A DNA stretch of 64,000 bases from Apoda limacodes. Lineage: Eukaryota; Arthropoda; Insecta; Lepidoptera; Limacodidae. Position numbers and translations under genes: made by a program. Under the pieces are notes generated by a model. It had not been told where the DNA came from. It did no database searches and saw only the letters and a program-made list of their open reading frames with translations. Of the stretch, positions 56,795-64,000 are shown piece after piece. The stretch spans positions 26,429,521-26,493,520 of the forward strand of contig OX291544.1 in the NCBI GenBank assembly GCA_946406115.1. The letters are read 5' to 3'. Within the stretch, counting starts at the first letter, position 1; each line of letters begins with the position of its first letter.

Positions 56795-57387
56795 CGTAAG
56801 TTTTTATATTATCTTTCTTTATTTGGTTTCTCTTCAAAGGCACGCGACTTGACACGACTCAGATAAAAAAACCGGAAACGTGTAACACGCAATTCAGGGT
56901 TATGATGGAATAAAAAAATATATTAAAAAAAACTGAAGAATTTGTTACTTATCAGCACGGCAGACCACTAGCATGGTTCATGTATAAAAAATAAATAAAT
57001 GTTTAAAAAATAAAATATACAACTCTGAAGTTTAATGTCCAAGTATGTTTTATTGAGAATTGAGAACTTAAAGGGGGAATCCTTACGGATGACTTTGAAG
57101 GCCTACGTCTCGCAATTGTAAATTATCGAGATATTAGTGATCTAATAAATCGGGATGGATCGGGACAAGATAGGGTGAATAAGATTCATTTGACTGCTAT
57201 GTACGTACACTTTCTATGCATGTGTAGTTATAAACATAAATCATAGATTAGATAAGCTGTCATAGATGGACAGGTATTAAAAGTTTAAGATTCCGTAGAA
57301 AGGGCCATCAGAATCATATGAGAATGGTTGAGTACAAATTTTCATAAGTACATTTCTAAGTTAATTTTAGACCAGATAAACTTTCGG

Positions 57388-57741
57388 CTGTGACCAGGCA
57401 AATTGCAAGTTCATGATTATAATAAAAACATTCTTTTATTTCATTCATTCGAATCATTGTGGAAGGCAGTTCACCTATATATTTTTTGCGGTTTAAATAC
57501 CATAGAGTCTAGCTATTCGAATCTACTCCACAAGAATTTTAAAATTAATTTCGAGTCTTGTCTGCAGCTAAAAATGTTCAAATCGTTATTTCGATCCATG
57601 GTTGATCTATTACGTATAATGCAGCTGCATGAAAATAAACTATTTTATACTGCCTACAGATTTCCGTGGGATCAACTGGTTATTATCTATTTCAGAATCC
57701 AACTGAGTAAAGAAGAAAGAAGAAGCCTGTTGATAATATAA
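57388..57741 (+). other. Unexplained long open frame
   Basis: About 112 codons are open to TAA with no ATG at the start (HSFESLWKAVHLYIFCG, LQLKMFKSLFRSMVDLLRI, AYRFPWDQLVIIYFRIQLS). Length and composition are unusual for this AT-rich region. It could be an exon of an unknown gene, a decayed receptor or chance. Confidence 0.25.
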
Positions 57742-57744
57742 AAG

Positions 57745-58235
57745 AAGAAACCAACTTATATCGATGTACAGCCTAAACCACAGAATTTAAAGAAAGAAAA
57801 CAAATAGAAATTTAAATTTGAAATGTGTTTCTTATACGACGTACGGTTTAAACAACGAAAACTAGTACTAAGTCCAGTTAGAAATTTGAGAGTGGCTCCA
57901 TTATTGCTTCTCTATTAAAGGTTAGAATTGTACTCCTTATTATTGAACCTGATAATTGTCTAGTTTCAAGTGGTTAACAAATTTTACCTGGTAATGCTTA
58001 TTGTTGTTATTCCAATAGTGCCTAAGTAAACCGTACTTATTGGTTAATAAAACGTTGTACCTATGTACAGTCGCGGTTAGAAAATGTTTATCATCTTAAG
58101 GTTCAGAATTGCATGCATACATATGTGTCACAAGGTCGATATGCGATTTGATCATTATATATATATTACCATACGAGTACATCACTGAATTACGAAAAAT
58201 GTATTATTTTATTTTAATTTGCTGTTGATTTTTTT
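57745..58235. other. Intergenic, nothing identified
   Basis: AT-rich. No coding or repeat feature could be named. Confidence 0.3.
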
Positions 58236-58239
58236 ATAC

Positions 58240-58330
58240 TACCAAGGTAACAAACAAGCGTACGTCCTACCTGATGCTTAACAGTTACGGTAGCCTATGG
58301 AAGTTTGCAACACCAGGGGTATTATCTGAC
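58240..58330 (-). mobile_element. Reversed CAGGCGG-type LINE tail
   Basis: CTACCAAGGTAACAAACAAG CGTACGTCCTACCTGATGCT is the diverged reverse complement of the tail, followed by CTATGGAAGTTTGCAACACC (end of the coding part). Confidence 0.55.
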
Positions 58331-58434
58331 ATGGAGCCAAAAAAAAAATTCAAAAGGGAAAAATAATTTAATAAAAAAATCAAAAATATTTTTATTGATT
58401 ACTTTGAAATAAATTACCAACAAGTGTTTATTAA

Positions 58435-58760
58435 CTAGTATAGCTTCCATCAGCAGCAATAACGTCACCCAGTCTCTCTCACATCGATGCGGAAAGACGT
58501 GATCAGTCCTCTTGATGTCATCGCATACCCGAGTAAAATGTGATCCAAGAACTTGAGGGTTTCTTTCATTCCGACAGTCCCAGCGTTAGTTTTTCGACAT
58601 CATAGTGGCTCAACAAGGCAGGTTGCGCCCAGATTAATTGCGAGGCACGATACAAGCTTCACCATACCGCGTGCGATTAGATCACTACAAAGTTATTCTT
58701 TCAATTTGACTTGATTCAAGAGTTTTTTCGTCGGTGAATGTAAACTTGCCATTTTATTTC
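58435..58760 (-). mobile_element. Possible mariner/Tc1-type remnant
   Basis: On the minus strand, a KFTFTDEKTL-like stretch near 58750 and a GDVIAADGSYTS-like end near 58440 resemble transposase motifs (FSDEKxF, and a C-terminus ending in an x-A-x-G-G-Y stretch). There are many frame breaks. Confidence 0.3.
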
Positions 58761-59059
58761 GTAATAAAAATATTTAACGAACCTGATATATTTGATCACT
58801 ACGTCAGATGCTAAAGTGTCAAACTATTAATTAAGAAATGAGTTTCATCATCAAAAAGTCATGTCAGAATGGATACTTCACAACATTTAAATGGTGATAA
58901 GTACCTAAATATGGCTTACTGCACACAATGTGATACAAAACTTACTAATTTGAAAACTAATAACTATTTTCTGACCCCGACTGTACATCATTATAATTTT
59001 AGCCGCTACACGTCAACTGAACGTGGGCCTTTCTTGGTTGGTAGTTGAAGCATAATGTA

Positions 59060-60315
59060 GGGGGTCTTGGCCCTTCTGCATCTAGTCGCTTCCTGCTGTT
59101 CTGAATTACGATTAATACCAATTATTCAAACGGTTGACATCAACGGTGTAAGATCTTCGGGGCCTGAAGTACATATGGGTATACCACAGGGTTCAATCTC
59201 GGGTCTTTTTCTGTTCCATGTCTATTTAATTGACCTACTAAACTATGTTAATACTGCCAATGAAATAGTATTTTTTGGTGATGATGACGCATCTCTTTAA
59301 TTAAAAGTAACACGCCTGCAAACTGATTATGACGAAGTAAACAATGCTATTTTCGAAGTCGAAAATTGGCATACTGTCAATAATCTTTTGCTTCATGAGA
59401 AAAAGACCCAATGTGTTAAATTAACGTTACCTAATGTAAGACAGATTGACACAAAGATTTATTGATTGTTGTTAAGGACGAGAAACTGGATATAGTGGAC
59501 ACTTCTAAATTCCTGCGTATAACACTTGATTCTAAGCTACAATGGGGGGTCTCACATTTGGGGATTGACGAACAGGCTTAGCTCTGCTGTTTATGCCATC
59601 AAAAATATTCGAAATCTAACTGGTGTTAAAACTGCACTTTAAGTCTATTTTAGTTATTTCCACAGTCTCATGTGATACGGGACTTTACTGTGTGGAAACG
59701 TTACTGATTTCAACATTATTTTTGTTTTTCAGAAGCGGCCAGAAATTTACAAACTAATTAGTCACTTAGGATTAAATTTAAAGAAATTAATATTTTAACA
59801 CTTGCATCAAAATCCATATTTGAAAATCTAATGTTAGTTTAGAAAAATATAACTGGAAAAAATAGTGATCATTATGTGCAAGTAATAAAGATAAACTTGC
59901 AAATCATAGGAGAAGAATTAATAAAGTTACTAAATCTTTTAAAGGCCAATGTATACACTGAGTTTCTTGTAGACATACAAAATTAACATTTGAAATCCTT
60001 TGAAACTATTACATAATAAAAATTGACTTTTTTCAGTCGGTATTACAAACTGAATATATGAAGGATAGAGATCCTTGGGTATGACCCGCTCAGTAACTTT
60101 GCAGGCAGCTCCATATATAATTGTATAATTAAACATTAAATCAAAAGATGATGAAATCCCTATATAGTAGTAGTCTAAGGGCATTACTGTTAATATTTTG
60201 AAAAGAGTAACTGCTAAGTTTCTTGCCGGTTCTTCTCAGTAGAGACAGCCTTCCAAACCGGTTACAAAGTCATATAAATAAAGAATAAAGAACTAATTTG
60301 ATTTGATTTGATTAC
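59060..60315 (+). mobile_element. LINE 3' half with TTGATTTGATTTGATT tail
   Basis: RT motif GIPQGSISGLFLFHVYLIDL (about 59174-59233), with the catalytic YADD box read as FGDDD (about 59272-59286). LRITLDSKLQWG-like follows near 59510 (frame broken), and KSFKGQCIH near 59935. The end reads TTCTTGCCGGTTCTTCTCAG TAGAGACAGC ... TTTGATTTGATTTGATTACC at about 60295-60315. Same family as 48370-50580 and probably 3690-5900. Confidence 0.85.
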
Positions 60316-60549
60316 CACTCTAGAAAGATAATTATTTCATATTATCTTTTTTATTTGAAAATAAATATACATACTTTTTGTGTTTATTTTAGGATATTGA
60401 ATAGTTATATGAATATTTGGTCAAATTAGGATAAGTATGTGTTTTACTAGGTTTAAACGTAGTAGTTCCTGAAGGACCGAGCTTTGCTATCTATTGTCAA
60501 GTAGCTTTAGTGTTGCTGCGTCGGTACAAATAATAGTATTATTACTCGC

Positions 60550-60745
60550 TTATAGATGTCAGGAAGAGTCATATTTCCAGATTTTCATGAAAACACGGAT
60601 AAAACGACGTTTTCTAAAAATAGAACTTAGCTAGATCGATTTATCGCCCCCGAAACCGCCTGCATGCTAAATTTCATGAAAATCGTTGAAGCCGTCTCCG
60701 AGTTTCAGATTATATATACATACAAGAATTGCTCGTTTAAGGGCA
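60550..60745. repeat. Dispersed SINE/MITE-like repeat
   Basis: TTATCGCCCCCGAAACCGCC TGCATGCTAAATTTCATGAA AATCGTTGAAGCCGTCTCCG ... TACAAGAATTGCTCGTTTAA is a frequent interspersed-repeat phrase in Lepidoptera. No coding. Confidence 0.5.
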
Positions 60746-60878
60746 TTAGATTAAGATGAATCGTTCAAAATACAGTAACAGAAATTATTTAGCGACTATC
60801 GTTTAATCTTCAACAAAAATAAATAATTGTCTATTAAAACTAGGTAACCTATATCTTAAATTAATTTAAAAGGTACAT

Positions 60879-63800
60879 TTAATTGTAGCTTTTGTTAATA
60901 ACCACTGGTTGTAAGACATACGCCTGTCCTGTTGCTCTATCTACAACATGTCCTGTGGACGGTTCCAAAAAAAGTCTAGGAGCCGAAGCTGCGACAGTAA
61001 TTTCTGGTTGTTGATGCTCCCTAACTCCTCCTCCATGTTCATAAGGTACGTAATGTTTGGAAGCTGCTCTTGACACATACTGTACAGGTTGTTCGGAAGA
61101 GTCTTCACTTTCCTTTTTTTGTATTGAATACTGAATGTTTGGTTCCGGTTGTTGATGCTGCCTAACTCCTTCTCCTTGCTCATAAGGTACGTAATGTTTG
61201 GAAGCGGCTCTGGACACATACTGTGTTGGTTGTTCGGAAGAGTCTTCATTTTCCTTTTTTGGTATTGGATACTGATTACTTGATTCCCTTGATTGTTCGT
61301 GTTCTTCTTCATCATACTCCTGGTGTCTTTGCTTGTATTTCTTTTTAAGTGGTTTTTTATAAACGTCTTCATCATCTGAATCGTCTGAGTATTTTTCAAC
61401 ATTATGTGAAGGAGCCGTCTGCAGTGATTCTTTATTTTTACGAGTTTGTTTTTGTGGTCTTTCAGATTCAGGTTCTTCGTAGTATTCTTCATGCTTTACT
61501 GTTTTTCTTTCAATTTTAGTCCGTGGGTGTGCTCTTTTAGCTCTATTGCTCTCTTCGTATTTTTCTGGGTCATAATCATCTTTTTCGTATGTTGGGGCAT
61601 GGTCATTCGGCTCTTCATACGAATCATGGGTGTGATCTCTATCAGGATTGTATGAGCCGTCATCTGAATCACCATCATATCCATCATTTCCATGTTTTCC
61701 GGCATGACCTGCGTGGTTCAAATCCCAATAATGTTCACCATACCCACCTTTTTTGTCACCCCAACGAACCTGGATAAACCGAGCAAAAAATTAAAATAAA
61801 ATGCATTCGGTAAAAATGCATTATAATTATTTAAAAGAAGATGACTGCTTTCTTAGGTAAAAAAATGAAATAGGGTCAAAATGATGGTGGAACTATTGAT
61901 GAAACAACGTATCATGCCTTTAACAGTTTGTGTACGTTAACACAAGAAAGAAGAAATTTAAAATATGATGGTAAATGAATATAAAGAATACAGACTGCCA
62001 CCAAACTGCTGTTATTTTTAATTTTTTTATTTATCGAGACATCATGTATTAGTGAAATTATCAGTAAAGTTAAGTCGAGTAAACTCACCATTTAATTAAC
62101 AATTAAATATATCATAAGCTCGAAAATGCGCAAAAATTTAAGTTTAAATGAATACTAGGTATTTGCAATACTTTTTTTTGCATAATGAAATAAAATAATT
62201 AATTATTTGAAACGTTAGTTAATGTTACCACGTAAACGAAATAAATAGTCTTAGTGTCTTTAATATTGTTGATTTTAGTACACTTGGTCCTAATAAATTT
62301 CTTAATAAGGTGCCTGATCGTTTTAAAATTTTTATTACAATCGAAACTGAATTTATACTATTTTATATGCGACATATTTATAACCTTAGGTTTCTCTACA
62401 ACTTTTAGTAACTGAATAGCTTTTCTTGCAATATCTTAATTAAATTTTACATAAACATACATATATTTACTCTCACTATCTCATGAATATGACAATTATA
62501 TGGAGTTTGTAGGGTTAATAAAAGCAAAGCTGCGTACTTTAGCAGAGAACAGTCCTGTCGAAGGCCTGGACCGCTCATGCCTCTCAGTGAAATGCCGATC
62601 GCTCCCCAGCCGGTGACCCTGGTCGTAGTCTTCCGCCGAAGGTGCATGCCTATACCTTCAGCCAAGCCAAGCGAAGCAGACAGAGAAAGAAATAGAAAAG
62701 TTAGAGAAATAGCGAGATCAAAAATATTCTTTACTTTTCCCATATCCCTGTGGTTCTTAAAGTCTTTCTTCTCATAACGTTGCTCCCACGTGTTGGGGTC
62801 CTCGCATACGTGACCAAACTCTATCTTGTACGGACTTAATTGTACTGAGAAAAAATCCCTATAAATGAAATACTTCCTTTTCATTTTTGTTTTAGATGCA
62901 ATATAAATTTTGATTAATAATTTAGTCACAGTTAATGCAATTCGTGTGAAGGCTAAATCAGAATAGTTAGTAACTAGGTCACTTTCATTTAATATTAATT
63001 GTGAAGAAGTAGGCAAGCACAAAGCGAGCGACAACAAAGAGCTTGATAGAATTGAATATACTTACTGAAAGAATTTAGCTTGGGCTTCAACTGTTGTGGG
63101 AGTTGGAATATTTCTTGCTGCAACACCACTTACTGGGTTCCATATTGAACCAACGTTTAGAACAACGAAGTATAACCATTTCTGAAAATAGTAATAAATG
63201 TATATTAATAAACTCTTAGGATTAATATCGCCTGTATTACACAATACAAGAGCGGAAAATTCGTAGTTTGACAATACTCTTTAATTTCTGTTTGTCGCTT
63301 TTTATCTGATTAGCTAAAAATACTGTTACTATTACTTGTATATCTTCCATTCGTTTTGAAAACCTCTATTGAATTTAATTTCAGATCTAGTCATGTAAAA
63401 AAAAATTCGTCTATATACGAGATGTTACTGATTTCAAAACAGTTAAAATGCGCTTCAATTCTCACTGATTAATATCACATAATCACAATCACTCATTTAA
63501 TATTTAAACTCGATAATTTCTACATCGTTATTTTGTAAAATTATGTATTGTTAAAGTAATACCGTGTTGGTCAATAGACGTGGTGGCATCTTGACTGTTA
63601 CTATCGGGTCTAGGAGATTGGTAACCGTTAGTTTATTTATAGAGACCACAACAATTGGTTCTGCCCAGTGGTCACCAACTATTGCGATCGCAATTATTTC
63701 ACAAAGCTTTTGTTCATTATATTTGAAATATATTTATTTGATCGTAAAATTAATAATACCGGAAATGTTTAGACAAATAATACAACCTTATTAATTTTAA

Positions 63801-63964
63801 ATTTATTTACTCGTATCTATAATTCAACTTCGATTAAAAATAAAGGAATAGCAAATAATTAATAATTAAAGGAAAAAATATATTATATTTAGGTGAACTT
63901 TTAGCTTATTCCATTTTATATCATCGCGGCATAAATTAAAGATTATAAACTATACATACACCAT
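60879..63964 (-). CDS. Secreted acidic low-complexity protein, probably extracellular/cuticular, four exons
   Basis: Minus-strand exons: 63964-63962 (only ATG, donor GTGTAT), 63181-63066, 62858-62735, 61769-60879. Phases join exactly, giving 377 codons. The N-terminus MKWLYFVVLNVGSIWNPVSG with VAA is a signal peptide, so the protein should be secreted. A conserved-looking region follows (FEFGHVCEDPN-type stretch, HRDMGK-VRWGDKKGGYGEHYW and a DLNH motif), recalling insect secreted or structural proteins I have seen without a clear name. Residues ~110-270 are Asp/Glu/Lys-rich with SDDSDDED. Two tandem ~47-residue units and an APRLFLEPSTGHVVDRATGQ motif close it. The one-codon first exon is common in insect cuticle and secreted-protein genes. 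It has no chitin-binding RR consensus. The function is inferred only. Confidence 0.75.
60996..61274 (-). repeat. Tandem 141-bp coding duplication (47-residue units)
   Basis: Units start at 61274 and 61133 on the minus strand and encode QYPIPKKENEDSSEQPTQYV... and QYSIQKKESEDSSEQPVQYV..., both followed by SRAASKHYVPYE and HQQPE. High DNA identity indicates a recent duplication. Confidence 0.9.
62510..62715. other. GC-richer block in the last intron of the secreted-protein gene
   Basis: It contains CTGTCGAAGGCCTGGACCGC ... CCCCAGCCGGTGACCCTGGT and stands out from the AT-rich intron. It is partly open on the minus strand as read-through of exon 3, but no acceptor or donor uses it. Probably a repeat fragment. 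Confidence 0.3.
63190..63960. other. First intron of the secreted-protein gene
   Basis: About 780 bp of AT-rich intron between the ATG-only exon and exon 2. No other gene was seen. Confidence 0.5.
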
Positions 63965-64000
63965 GATTTCTGTGTGTAACATATAATAAGATAACTTTCC

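Noticed and set aside
61446..61777. Plus-strand frames opposite the secreted-protein exon
   Set aside because: They are antisense by-products of a Glu/Asp/Lys-rich exon, whose complement is rich in Phe/Val/Ser codons and poor in stops.

Overview
The window reads as AT-rich nuclear DNA from an insect, most likely a moth or butterfly (Lepidoptera). Genes have short exons and GT-AG introns, and the non-genic DNA is full of decayed transposable elements of types I associate with Lepidoptera: non-LTR elements ending in a TTGAT repeat or in a CAGGCGGACCGT tail, Jockey-like and RTE-like LINEs, a tRNA-derived SINE, a Ty1/copia element and mariner-like remnants. Species cannot be fixed from the sequence.

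Layout. (1) 1-19.6 kb, plus strand: at least 17 small exons of one (possibly two) unknown, Ser/Asn/Lys-rich, probably disordered protein(s). Every exon begins and ends in phase 1, one contains seven in-frame copies of an 8-residue repeat, two are tandem duplicates of each other, and there are two alternative terminal exons. Its introns hold a LINE with ORF1 and endonuclease, a 23-bp tandem array, a SINE, a MITE with ~85-bp inverted ends and a second LINE. (2) 19.6-28.4 kb: no host gene; a broken copia element and a reversed Jockey-like LINE. (3) 28.8-34.9 kb, minus strand: PEX7, the peroxisomal PTS2 receptor, complete in six exons (310 codons). (4) 35.5-37.9 kb, plus strand: a photoreceptor arrestin of the Drosophila Arr2 (phosrestin I) type, complete in six exons (401 codons), with a TATA box; it is divergent from PEX7 with about 650 bp between start codons. 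(5) 38-60.8 kb: mostly repeats, including an 18S rRNA 5'-end fragment, a 0.65-kb palindrome, two LINE copies head to head with a third nested in one of them, and a transposase remnant with an internal inversion; a few small unexplained ORFs or exons. (6) 60.9-64.0 kb, minus strand: a complete four-exon secreted acidic protein (377 codons) with a signal peptide, a G-Y-G-E-H-Y-W-D-L-N-H motif and a tandem 47-residue repeat, probably extracellular or cuticular.

The genes show no obvious pathway link: one peroxisomal import receptor, one phototransduction shut-off protein, one extracellular protein and one unknown. The most novel element is the phase-1 multi-exon gene on the left.
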